A program made the translations under genes and the position numbers. This document shows, piece after piece, positions 1 to 7,617 of a stretch of 64,000 nt of DNA. How positions within the stretch are numbered: the stretch's first letter is position 1; each line of letters begins with the position of its first letter. This stretch comes from Achromobacter dolens (GTDB lineage: Bacteria; Pseudomonadota; Gammaproteobacteria; Burkholderiales; Burkholderiaceae_B), in contig NZ_CADIJW010000007.1 of assembly GCF_902859745.1 (NCBI RefSeq), positions 62,001 through 126,000 on the forward strand, read 5' to 3'. The notes under the pieces are model-generated. The model did not search any database. It worked only from the letters and a program-made list of their open reading frames with translations, and was not told the origin of the DNA.

Positions 1-1
1 C

Positions 2-1006
2 GGTCTGGCCACCGGGCTGGCCGGTACGCTGGGCGCGTTGGCCGCGCCGCACTACGGCTGGCTGCTGCCCGGCCGCTTTGTCCAGGCGCTGGGTCTGGCA
101 GCCTGCTCGGTGGTGACGCAGACTGCGCTGCGCGATTGCCTGAGCGGCCCGCGGCTGACGCGCTACTTCGTCACGCTGGGCACGGTGCTGGCGTGGTCGC
201 CCGCCGTCGGGCCCCTGACGGGCCAATGGCTGGCCGACCGGCAAGGCTATGCCGGGGTGCTGGCGGCGCTCGCCGCGACGGTCACGTTGCTGCTGGGATC
301 GGTCGCCTGGCGCTGGCACGAGACCCGGCCAGCCACGGCAGGGCACACACCGCTGGCGGCGCTGGGCCGCGCCATGCTGGCCGACGGCGCGCTGCGCCTG
401 GCGGTGCTGCGGGTGGCCGGCCTGAACCTGCTGGTGTTTTCCTTCTATGCCGCCGGGCCGTTCATGACGGGCCCGCTGCCCGGGCTGGGCTTTGGCTGGG
501 TGGGCCTGGGCGTGGCGCTGGTCGGCAGCCTGGGCGCCGCCGCCAACCGCCGGCTGCCCGCCTCGGCCGATGCCGAGCGCCGGGTGCGCTACGGCCTGCG
601 TTGCGTCGCGCTTGGCGCGGCGGCGCAGGCCGCCGCCATGGCCTGGCGTCCGGAACCGGGCTGGCTATGGGCCGCCACGGCGCTGCCGCTGTTCGCGGGC
701 TATGGCCTGGCGATACCCAACCTGCTGGGACCGGCGCTGCGGCGCTACGGGCATTGCCTGGGACGCGCCGGCGCCTTGTTCGGCCTGGCCTACTACAGCC
801 TGCTGGGCGTGGGTTTGGCGGCCACCTCATGGCTGCCTTTCGACACGCCGCGGCCGCTGTCGCTGGCATGGCTGGGACTGGCGCTCTGGCTGCTGCTGGC
901 GCGCCAGTCGGGAAAGCCGGCGTCGAGCCGGCGGGCGCGCAGGCCGTGCGCGCGCAACGTGGCGACGGCGTCGGAGGACAGCACGCAGAACGGGCCGCGG
1001 CAATAG
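2..1006 (+). CDS. MFS drug-efflux transporter, Bcr/CflA-like, 5' end missing
   Basis: The open frame enters from the left edge, so the true start is outside the window; 334 residues are visible. They are very hydrophobic, with repeated transmembrane helices rich in Gly, Ala and Leu. A segment resembling the Bcr/CflA arrangement (RDCLSGPRLTRYF, then a Pro/Gly-rich SPAVGPLTGQWL) supports a 12-helix inner-membrane proton antiporter for drugs or small metabolites. The last ~40 residues are Arg/Ser-rich, hydrophilic and unlike a transporter tail; they lie antisense to the rhodanese domain of the next gene, so the frame overlaps that gene by 214 bp. The family is fairly sure, the substrate unknown. 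Confidence 0.75.
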   Translation, partial: GLATGLAGTLGALAAPHYGWLLPGRFVQALGLAACSVVTQTALRDCLSGPRLTRYFVTLGTVLAWSPAVGPLTGQWLADRQGYAGVLAALAATVTLLLGSVAWRWHETRPATAGHTPLAALGRAMLADGALRLAVLRVAGLNLLVFSFYAAGPFMTGPLPGLGFGWVGLGVALVGSLGAAANRRLPASADAERRVRYGLRCVALGAAAQAAAMAWRPEPGWLWAATALPLFAGYGLAIPNLLGPALRRYGHCLGRAGALFGLAYYSLLGVGLAATSWLPFDTPRPLSLAWLGLALWLLLARQSGKPASSRRARRPCARNVATASEDSTQNGPRQ

Positions 1007-1533
1007 GCCACGATCTCGTGCCCGGCCGGCAATTCGCCGAGCCGCTCGAGCAGTTCATCGGCGGGGATGTTGAGGGCCCCGGGCAGGTGGCCTTGCGCGA
1101 ATTCGTCGGCCGGCCGCACGTCCAGCAGCGTCATGCCGCCTTCGCCCAGGCGGCTGAGCAGTTCGTCGCGCGAGATGGCCTCGAGGCCGTCGCGACGATC
1201 CTGGCTGTCGGCCACCAGGCGGCGGATCTCGCTGCGGTTGTGCTGCGCCACGGCCCCGAGCGCATTGAGCAGCCCGGCGATGGGCGCGGTGCCGAGCCGG
1301 TAATACACATGCTTGCCATCGCGCCGGGTCGCAACGAAACCGGCGCGGCGCAATTGCTGCAGATGCTGCGAAGTGTTGGCGACCGACAGGCCTGACAATT
1401 CGGCCAGCCGTTCGACCGGGCGCTCGCCCTGCGCGATATGCTCGAGCAGCACCAGGCGGTGGGCGTTGCCCAGCGTGCGGGCGAGTTCGGCCAGTTCGGC
1501 CGCGAGAGGGGTCTGGAGCGGTGGCGCGGTCAT
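793..1533 (-). CDS. ArsR-family regulator with C-terminal rhodanese domain
   Basis: This 246-residue protein has two parts. Residues ~10-95 form an ArsR winged helix (LSVANTSQHLQQLRRAGFV recognition region, then the HVYYRL wing). Residues ~125-210 form a rhodanese domain with LLDVRPADEFAQGHLPGALN and an active-site loop CRGPFC around Cys178. Such fusions are usually transcription factors sensing sulfur or thiol species, the rhodanese Cys carrying a persulfide; that role is known of the family, not shown here. The ATG at 1533 gives a standard ArsR N-terminus; the upstream extension looks like junk. The last ~35 residues are Ser-rich and antisense to the MFS gene, so the natural domain end is near residue 212. 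Confidence 0.85.
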   Translation of the reverse strand: MTAPPLQTPLAAELAELARTLGNAHRLVLLEHIAQGERPVERLAELSGLSVANTSQHLQQLRRAGFVATRRDGKHVYYRLGTAPIAGLLNALGAVAQHNRSEIRRLVADSQDRRDGLEAISRDELLSRLGEGGMTLLDVRPADEFAQGHLPGALNIPADELLERLGELPAGHEIVAYCRGPFCVLSSDAVATLRAHGLRARRLDAGFPDWRASSSQSASPSHASDSGRGVSKGSHEVAAKPTPSRL

Positions 1534-1669
1534 TGGCGGCGATCTTAGCATTGGGTCCGGGCCCGTCGCGCGGCGCCTTGAACAACGCCTGGCGTGACAA
1601 TGCAATGAACACGAAACACGTAGCTGTCATCATTGGACACTCCCCCTGTCGAACCCGATACGCTCATCC

Positions 1670-2971
1670 ATGCCCCGCACGCCCGACTCCGACCTTCCCC
1701 GCCCTTTCGCCGCGCGCTGGCGCCCCGCGCTGCGGATCCTCGCCCTGGCCGCGCTGCCGCTGCTGCTGGCAGCCTGCAACGGCAGCAAGGATGGTGACGA
1801 CGACAGCCCCGTCGCGCAGAATCCGGCGCCACCGACCGACACGCGCAACCCGGCCTACCTGTCGGCGCGGCCGGGCGACGTGATCAAGGTGCGCATCGAG
1901 GAACTGCGCCCGACCCAGGCCGCGATCGGCTATGACCAGATCTACTACAAGCTGGGCCGCTGGCAGGGCGACTTCAACCGCCCCACCTGGGCGGCCGACG
2001 CGACCAAGCAACTGGACTACCTGAACCGCACGGTCGGCAAGAAGTTCAGCGATTATTGCGAGGACATGGGCGCCACCACGTCACAGGCGTTCACCTCCAT
2101 CGCCCAACTGCAGGCCGCCCGCCTGGACCAGCCGACGACCTTCAGTTGCACGGCCGCGTTCGGGGCCAACCCCGCCAACCTGAAGACGGTGGTGGTGGGG
2201 TGGGACGGCAACCTGTACCTGACCGACGGCCATCACACGTTCTCGTCGCTGCGCGAGATCTTCGATGGCGGCCCCAAGCTGCCGGTGTGGGTCAAGGTCG
2301 ACGCCAACTACAGCGGCGCCGGCACCGCCGCGGCCTTCTGGCAGCGCATGGTCGATGAGCGCAAGGCCTGGCTGCGCGACGGCCAGAACCAGCCCATCAC
2401 CGTGGACCAGTTACCTACGCGCGTGGGCATCGCCAACGCGCAGGAACCCGGCGGCATGCAGGAAGACCGCTACCGCTCGCTGGTGTACTTCACCCGCGAC
2501 ATCGCCTACAGCAACGGCAGCCTGCCGGAATTCGCCGAATTCCTGTGGGGCGACTGGCTCCGCCGCCAGGTGGCCGCCAATCTGCTGCCCGGCCTGGACC
2601 AGTACGCGATGGTGGCGCCGGCCACGCCCGCGCAGATCCTGACGGTCAGCACGCTGAGCGCGGCGCTGGCGCCCACCGGCGCCAACGACGGCTATGCCGC
2701 CGCCGTGCGCAACGCCGCCCTGAAGATGACGGCGCTGGCCGACACCGACATCGTTTTCCAGGACCGCACGGCCGCCAGCCTGGGCCGCATCCCGCTGGTG
2801 GCGGGCGCTCCCAGCGGCTCGCCCACCAAGACGGCGCGCGACACGCTGGAAGAATTGCCGCGCAACGACGTCAAGGCCGACGGCAGCCCGCGCGGCGCCG
2901 GCAAGCTGTGGTTCGCCGTCAACTATCGCGCCTGCGGCAAGCCGGCCGCGGGCACCTGCTGGGGCTGGTAG
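1670..2971 (+). CDS. ParB/Srx-like domain lipoprotein
   Basis: The 433-residue protein starts with a signal peptide (Arg-rich start, Leu/Ala core) ending in a lipobox LLAAC with Cys36, so it should be a lipoprotein. The mature part (from ~55) has PGDVIKVRIEELRPTQAAIGYDQIYYKLGRW and, around residue 185, DGHHTFSSLREI, which are the hallmarks of the ParB-like nuclease family found in exported proteins (ParBc_2 type). Enzymatic activity is not established for that family. It stands alone between the divergent ArsR-rhodanese gene and the convergent GST gene. Cysteines occur in the body and near the C-terminus (RACGKPAAGTCWGW), which may form disulfides in the periplasm. Confidence 0.8.
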   Translation: MPRTPDSDLPRPFAARWRPALRILALAALPLLLAACNGSKDGDDDSPVAQNPAPPTDTRNPAYLSARPGDVIKVRIEELRPTQAAIGYDQIYYKLGRWQGDFNRPTWAADATKQLDYLNRTVGKKFSDYCEDMGATTSQAFTSIAQLQAARLDQPTTFSCTAAFGANPANLKTVVVGWDGNLYLTDGHHTFSSLREIFDGGPKLPVWVKVDANYSGAGTAAAFWQRMVDERKAWLRDGQNQPITVDQLPTRVGIANAQEPGGMQEDRYRSLVYFTRDIAYSNGSLPEFAEFLWGDWLRRQVAANLLPGLDQYAMVAPATPAQILTVSTLSAALAPTGANDGYAAAVRNAALKMTALADTDIVFQDRTAASLGRIPLVAGAPSGSPTKTARDTLEELPRNDVKADGSPRGAGKLWFAVNYRACGKPAAGTCWGW

Positions 2972-2993
2972 GCGCCGGGGCGGCAACGCCGCC

Positions 2994-3602
2994 TCAGCGG
3001 TCGATCTGCATGGCTGGCCGCGCCTGCACCTTGGCCAGCCAAGCCTGCACCTTCGGGTGCGCCGCCACCGGCGCCCCGAGCATCGTGCTGTAGCCGATCA
3101 CCGAGCCCACCACCAGGTCGGCCAACGAGTATTCGTCGCCCAGCATCCAGGCCTGGCGCGTCAGGTGGCCATCCAACACCGCCAGCAAGACGTCCAGGTC
3201 GGCCCGCGCCCGCTCCGCGTGGCGCGGATCGCGTTGGCCTTCCTCGCCGTGGCCGACGTGGAACAGGCGCCACAGCACCGCGCCGTACGATACATAAGCC
3301 CACGCGCTCCAGGACATCGCGGCGAGCCGTTGCGGCGTGCCCGCGGCGGGCCACAGGCCGCGCTCGACGCCCCATTGCTCGCCCAGCCACAACTGGATCG
3401 CCAACGCTTCGAACAGGGGCGCGCCGTCCACGGTCAGCGTCGGCACCTTGCCATTCGGATTGATCGCCAGGAATTCGGGACGGCGCTGTTCGCCGGCGCG
3501 GATGTCAACCTTTACACGCTCGTGAGGAACCTGCAGTTCGGCCAGGGCGGCGGCGATCGGGGAAGCGCTGGACTGGGGGTGCCAATAAAAGACGATGGAC
3601 AT
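2994..3602 (-). CDS. glutathione S-transferase family protein
   Basis: This 202-residue protein has the canonical GST layout: a thioredoxin-fold N-domain (residues 1-78) with NPNGKVPTL containing the cis-proline at ~54 and the glutathione-contacting FEALAIQLWL segment, then an all-helical C-domain with the DEYSLADLVVGSV N-capping motif. Conjugation of glutathione to electrophiles in the cytoplasm is the family role; the second substrate cannot be read. It is divergent from the WYL regulator starting at 3719, with 116 bp between them, which makes that regulator the likely controller. Confidence 0.88.
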   Translation of the reverse strand: MSIVFYWHPQSSASPIAAALAELQVPHERVKVDIRAGEQRRPEFLAINPNGKVPTLTVDGAPLFEALAIQLWLGEQWGVERGLWPAAGTPQRLAAMSWSAWAYVSYGAVLWRLFHVGHGEEGQRDPRHAERARADLDVLLAVLDGHLTRQAWMLGDEYSLADLVVGSVIGYSTMLGAPVAAHPKVQAWLAKVQARPAMQIDR

Positions 3603-3718
3603 GGGAAATACTCCGGTTTCGTGGATTCCCGCCGCGGCACCATGGCCACCGGCGATGGCGTGAACTGTAGAATCAATTGCGGACAGATTCCGCCCTCGAT
3701 TTGCTTTACCGTCACGCC

Positions 3719-4732
3719 ATGCTCACCTCCAGCAACCGTCTCCTGCGCCTGCTGTCCCTCCTGCAGACCCGCCGCCACTGGGCCGGCGGCGAGCTGGCGC
3801 AGGCGCTCGCGGTGCACCCGCGCACCCTGCGGCGCGATATCGACCGGCTGCGTGAATTGGGCTACCCGATCCAGGCCAGCAGCGGTGTGGCCGGCGGCTA
3901 CGCCTTTCGCGCCGGGCACGCGCTGCCGCCCCTGCTGCTGGATGACGACGAGGCCCTGACGGTGGCGATCACCCTGCGCACCGCCGCCACCGGCACGGTT
4001 GCCGGCATCGAGGAAGCCGCGCTGCGGGCGCTGGTCAAACTGGAACAGGTGATGCCGGCGCGGTTGCGGCATAAGGTGGATGCGTTGCGCTCGGCGCTGG
4101 TGCCGCTGGCGCGCCACACGCCGTCGGTGGATGCGGGCCTGCTGGCCGCGCTGGCGGCCGCCTGCCGCGACCAGTTGCGCGTGAGCTTCGACTACATCGA
4201 CGGCCGTGGCCAGGCCAGCACGCGCCAGGTCGAGCCGCAGGGGCTGGCGCACACGGGCTGGCGCTGGTACCTGGTCGCCTGGGATCCGGCGCGCGACGAC
4301 TGGCGCACGTTCCGGCTCGACCGCATCGCCGGCGGCGTGACACCGGGCGCGCATTTCCGCCCACGGCCGCCGCCCGACGGCGGCGACCTGCGCGCGTATG
4401 TCGCGCGATCGGTGGGCCAGGCGCCCAACGCCGAAGACGCCCGCGTCATCCTGCACGCGCCGCGGGCAGCGATGGCGACGCGCATTCCGCCATGGGCTGG
4501 CGATCTCGAAACGCTCGACCCCGGCCGCTGCCTGCTGCGCTGCGCGGGCCAGTCACCGGACGCGCTGGCCTACTGGCTGATGTCGCTGGACGTGGAGTTC
4601 GATGTATTGGCGCCCACGGCGCTGGCGCAGCGCCTGCGGCAGGCGAGCGAACGCGTCGACCGCATGCTGCAGCGCCATGCCGCGCGCGAACAGGCGTCGA
4701 CAACGGGCGGATTGACGCCGCCCGCGCCGTAA
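3719..4732 (+). CDS. YafY-type HTH/WYL-domain transcriptional regulator
   Basis: The 337-residue protein has an N-terminal HTH_11 winged helix (residues ~4-60, LLRLLSLLQTRRHWAGGELAQAL, then VHPRTLRRDIDRL), a middle segment, and a WYL domain (~135-225) containing the namesake WYLVAWD near residue 183 and the downstream FRLDRI. WYL domains bind ligands such as nucleotides or nucleic acid. The ATG at 3719 begins directly before the HTH; an upstream in-frame extension has no conserved content. Divergent pairing with the GST gene suggests local regulation of a detoxification function. Confidence 0.87.
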   Translation: MLTSSNRLLRLLSLLQTRRHWAGGELAQALAVHPRTLRRDIDRLRELGYPIQASSGVAGGYAFRAGHALPPLLLDDDEALTVAITLRTAATGTVAGIEEAALRALVKLEQVMPARLRHKVDALRSALVPLARHTPSVDAGLLAALAAACRDQLRVSFDYIDGRGQASTRQVEPQGLAHTGWRWYLVAWDPARDDWRTFRLDRIAGGVTPGAHFRPRPPPDGGDLRAYVARSVGQAPNAEDARVILHAPRAAMATRIPPWAGDLETLDPGRCLLRCAGQSPDALAYWLMSLDVEFDVLAPTALAQRLRQASERVDRMLQRHAAREQASTTGGLTPPAP

Positions 4733-4754
4733 CGCCGGCGGCGCCACGGCGCGC

Positions 4755-4786
4755 GCCGATCAGGCGCCGGAACGCGCCTGATCGGC
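4755..4786. terminator. hairpin between convergent genes, terminator candidate
   Basis: A perfect 13-bp inverted repeat (GCCGATCAGGCGC and its complement) with a 6-nt loop lies at the junction of the WYL gene and the leftward gene ending at 4760, overlapping the latter's last codons. No T-tract follows on either strand, so it would be a weak intrinsic terminator or an RNA 3'-end stabiliser. Confidence 0.45.
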
Positions 4787-5146
4787 CTGCTTGGCCTGTT
4801 CGGCCCTGGCCAATTGCTGCATGACCAGCGAGACCTTTTCGGCGATCTTGAGCTTGTCGGCCGCCGACATCGCGTCGTAGTCCTTCTTCGAGATCCCGAG
4901 GGAGGCCAGCGCCGCGTAGAACATCTTGTCCTGCAGCGACATGGAGGCATAGTCCATGAATTCCTGCTCGGACTCCGAGGCGGCGCCCGGCGAAGCGCCG
5001 CGCACGCCACCGCCCAGCGCCGAGGCGCCGCGCTGCTGCGCGTCCTGGAACGCGGCGCGGAAGGCCTCGCCGGCGCCCGCGGCGAACGACGAAGATTGGC
5101 GGGGATCGGCCGCGTCGGCGGCATTCCTGGAATTCACGGTGATCAT
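4760..5146 (-). CDS. small hypothetical protein
   Basis: The 128-residue protein is not recognised. The ATG at 5146 is chosen because the codon bias and a sensible N-terminus (MITVNSRNAADAAD) begin there. Residues 1-50 are Ala/Ser/Gly-rich and probably disordered. Residues ~63-110 (FMDYASMSLQDKMFYAALASLGISKKDYDAM) look like two or three amphipathic helices, and the Lys/Ala/Gln tail like a further helix. There is no signal peptide, Cys or membrane segment. It is divergent from the GvpU-like gene across a 174-bp gap, which may hold a shared promoter. Confidence 0.65.
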   Translation of the reverse strand: MITVNSRNAADAADPRQSSSFAAGAGEAFRAAFQDAQQRGASALGGGVRGASPGAASESEQEFMDYASMSLQDKMFYAALASLGISKKDYDAMSAADKLKIAEKVSLVMQQLARAEQAKQADQARSGA

Positions 5147-5320
5147 GGTCAGCCTAGTCTGAGGAAAACACGATGGTTCGCAAGTTACTCTCCCGGCCGC
5201 CGGACCGATGCACCGGAATGACGCCCGATCCGGCTGTTTCTCCGCCGATTGCCCCGATGCGCGCCCGCCGCAGTTCGAGTATCTTGTGACTCCCTCGCAC
5301 ATTCCGGAGCCTGTGCCGTC

Positions 5321-5770
5321 ATGAATTTCGAACCGACCCCCACCTCATCCCAGCCCGCCCCCGCCGTCGCCGCGCCGCCAGCCGACGTTTTCCTGCAGTT
5401 CCTGGTGAACCTGGTGAACAATGGCGGCCAGCTCAAGGGCATCGGCGTGACGCTGCAGATGGGCGGCATGCTGGTGTCCGGTTCGATCGTGTCGGGCGCC
5501 GAGTACTTCGACCGTTTCGCCGAAGCCTTCGCCGATTCGCTGTCGGACATGGACGACCAGGCGCGGGAATCGGTGCGCTCCTCGCTGTCGGAACTGGGCG
5601 ACGTGTTCCGGCTGCCGCAACCGGCCGAACCCCTGCCCAACTACATCCACCTGGCCGACGCCCTGTTCTTCACCGCGGACGGCACGCCGATCGCGGGCCA
5701 GCCGACGCTGTGGCGCGGCCGCAGCAGCGCCGTGGACGGTTTCATCCTGGGCCGCCTGCAGGCCGCCTGA
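5321..5770 (+). CDS. GvpU-like protein
   Basis: The 149-residue protein starts at the ATG at 5321, with a GGAG at 5306-5309 as a distant possible ribosome site. After a Pro/Ala-rich N-terminus come FLQFLVNLVNNGGQLKGIGVTL, GGMLVSGSIVSGAEYFDRFAE and a C-terminal block IHLADALFF, then LWRGRSSAVDGFILGRL. I recognise this order (hydrophobic helix, VSG turn, IHL, WRG, VDGFxLG) as that of the gas-vesicle accessory protein GvpU. No other gas-vesicle gene is visible here, and relatives of GvpU are found in bacteria without gas vesicles, so a role in flotation should not be assumed. The function is unknown. Confidence 0.6.
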   Translation: MNFEPTPTSSQPAPAVAAPPADVFLQFLVNLVNNGGQLKGIGVTLQMGGMLVSGSIVSGAEYFDRFAEAFADSLSDMDDQARESVRSSLSELGDVFRLPQPAEPLPNYIHLADALFFTADGTPIAGQPTLWRGRSSAVDGFILGRLQAA

Positions 5771-5780
5771 ACGGGCTACG

Positions 5781-6578
5781 CTAGCCGGCGCCAGGGCCGG
5801 GCCGGTGGACGCAGGCGTTGAAGCTGCGCCAGGCCCCGCCGTCAGCCTGCAGCCAGACCGCCAGGCATTGCGCGCTGAGTGGCGAGGACAGCATGGCGCC
5901 GCGAAACAGCAGTCCCGGGTGCGCACGCAGCCAGACGAAATCGTGAATGTCTTCTATGTCGTCGGCGAGCACCTGCAGCTTGGCATCCTCGATGCACGCC
6001 ATCACGGCGCAAAAGCGCTGCTGCAGCGAGCGGTCGGCGCCGAGCCCGCGCGGAATCTTCAGGGTCAGGCCGCAGACGCGCAGCGCGCCACAGGCCACCG
6101 GTTCGCCGCCGCAGGTGGCGGGCAGCAATTGCGCCCGCAAGCCGGGCTGGAATTCGGCATAGCTGGCCAGAACGGACGCCTGGGGCAACAGGCGCTGGAA
6201 CAAGGGCAGGAGGAAAGTCAGGCGCCGGGTCCCCAGGTGCGCGCGCTTGCCGCCAGCGCGCGCACCCAGGCAGAGTTGGTCGCGTGTCAGGCCCATGTCG
6301 AGATCGGTGCACAGGCGCTGCGCCAGGTCGGCGTCGCCGGGCCCGGCCAGCGCGTGTTCGAAAGACAGGTCGATGAGCGCGCCGGACTGCTCGGCGAAGG
6401 CCGCCGCGGCGCGCAGGCGCGCGCGTTGCGGCGCAAGGTTGTCCGCGCCGCCGCTCCACGGCGTGAAGCCGTCCGCGACCGCGTACTCATGCACACGGCC
6501 TTGCGCGGTGAAGACCGGCTGGAACCGCAGGAACAGGGGTTCCTTTCGCGCAGGACAGGCGGGAACGGCGTCACGCAT
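5781..6578 (-). CDS. degenerate EAL-domain protein
   Basis: The 265-residue protein follows the EAL phosphodiesterase outline: an opening FLRFQPVFTAQGRVHEYAVADGF where active enzymes have QPI...EAL, a middle part, and a close LQVLADDIEDIHDFVWLRAHPGLLFRGAMLSSPLS where active enzymes have the E-G-V-E metal motif and the G-Y-L-F-S-P loop. The EAL signature is EYA, and the acidic residues that hold metal and c-di-GMP are largely absent, so it should not hydrolyse c-di-GMP. Such proteins usually act as binding partners. It is divergent from the RcsB-like regulator at 6856 across 277 bp in which I see no gene. Confidence 0.72.
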   Translation of the reverse strand: MRDAVPACPARKEPLFLRFQPVFTAQGRVHEYAVADGFTPWSGGADNLAPQRARLRAAAAFAEQSGALIDLSFEHALAGPGDADLAQRLCTDLDMGLTRDQLCLGARAGGKRAHLGTRRLTFLLPLFQRLLPQASVLASYAEFQPGLRAQLLPATCGGEPVACGALRVCGLTLKIPRGLGADRSLQQRFCAVMACIEDAKLQVLADDIEDIHDFVWLRAHPGLLFRGAMLSSPLSAQCLAVWLQADGGAWRSFNACVHRPGPGAG

Positions 6579-6855
6579 GGCGGAAGCGGGCCACGGGCGC
6601 CGGCCAGGGGCGGCGCGTGGGGGAGAACATCATGGAACCTCATGAAGGCGTGGACACGCCGCAATGCCGGCCGCGTCGGACGGAAGACAGCAGATATGAG
6701 GACGATGGTGCCAAAGGCGGGGAAGCGATTGAACAGGAAAATTCTCAATCCTGGAATCCTCTCGCCTCGTCCGGCTTCGGCGCCATGCGTTCCGCGACCG
6801 GCCGCCGATGCGGAATAATTCGTCTGTCTCCCCGGCCAACCTGACCCCGCTTCGC

Positions 6856-7506
6856 ATGCAACGACTCCGTATCGCCATCGCCGACGACCATCCGCTGGTC
6901 CTGATGGCCATGGCCGACCTGCTGAAAAAGCACCTGGGCTTCGAGGTCGTCGCCGCGCTCGACACGCCCACGGCGCTGGTCGAACAGCTTGCACGCGACG
7001 CGCCGCAGGTGGTCATCACCGACTACGCCATGCCCGGCGACGACCTCTACGGCGACGGCATCCGCCTGGTCAAGTACCTGATCCGCCACTACCCCGGCGT
7101 CCGCGTGGTGGTGCTGACCATGGTGTCCAACCCCATGATCGTGTCGGCGCTGTACGACGCCGGCGTGGATGCGGTGGTCTTCAAGCACGACAGCCCGAAC
7201 GAGATCGTCACCGCCCTGCAGGCGCTGCAACGCGGCCGCAAATACTATCCGCCCGGCCTGCCGCGGCGCCGCTCGCCGGCGGGACACGGCGCGCTCATCG
7301 GCGAGCGCATCAACAGCCTCTCGCCCAAGGAGTTCGAAGTGCTGCGGCATTTCGTGCGCGGCGAGTCGATGATGCAGGTGGCCGGCTGCCTCAAGCGCAG
7401 CGTCAAGACCGTCAGCGGCCAGAAGATGTCGGCCATGCGCAAGCTGGGCGTGCGCACCGACCAGGAACTGGTGGCGTTCTGTGTCGAGCACGGCATGTTC
7501 CAATGA
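6856..7506 (+). CDS. RcsB-like LuxR/NarL-family response regulator
   Basis: The 216-residue protein has a receiver domain (residues 4-125) with acidic Asp10-Asp11, phosphoacceptor Asp56 in ITDYAMPG, and the conserved Lys in VVFKHDSP, then a LuxR-type HTH (~148-210) with LSPKEFEVLRHFVRGESM and KRSVKTVSGQKMSAMRKLGV. Length and motifs (DDHPLV, GDGIRLVKYL, SGQK) match RcsB closely. The ATG at 6856 puts the receiver at the N-terminus; an upstream ATG at 6808 adds a non-conserved stretch. No histidine kinase or phosphotransfer gene is adjacent. The divergent degenerate EAL gene is the only linked signalling gene, suggesting crosstalk to a c-di-GMP-related process. Confidence 0.87.
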   Translation: MQRLRIAIADDHPLVLMAMADLLKKHLGFEVVAALDTPTALVEQLARDAPQVVITDYAMPGDDLYGDGIRLVKYLIRHYPGVRVVVLTMVSNPMIVSALYDAGVDAVVFKHDSPNEIVTALQALQRGRKYYPPGLPRRRSPAGHGALIGERINSLSPKEFEVLRHFVRGESMMQVAGCLKRSVKTVSGQKMSAMRKLGVRTDQELVAFCVEHGMFQ

Positions 7507-7617
7507 GGCTCCGCGGGCGGCCGCCGCTCGCGCGGGAACACCCACAAGGCGCCCAGTCCCGCTACACTCCTGGCGACAGGCCGGTCATCGGCACCGGTCC
7601 GCGACCAGGGAACCGCC

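Noticed and set aside
5321-5770. Gas-vesicle gene cluster
   Set aside because: Only a GvpU-like protein is present; no GvpA, GvpN, GvpF/L or other structural genes occur in the window.
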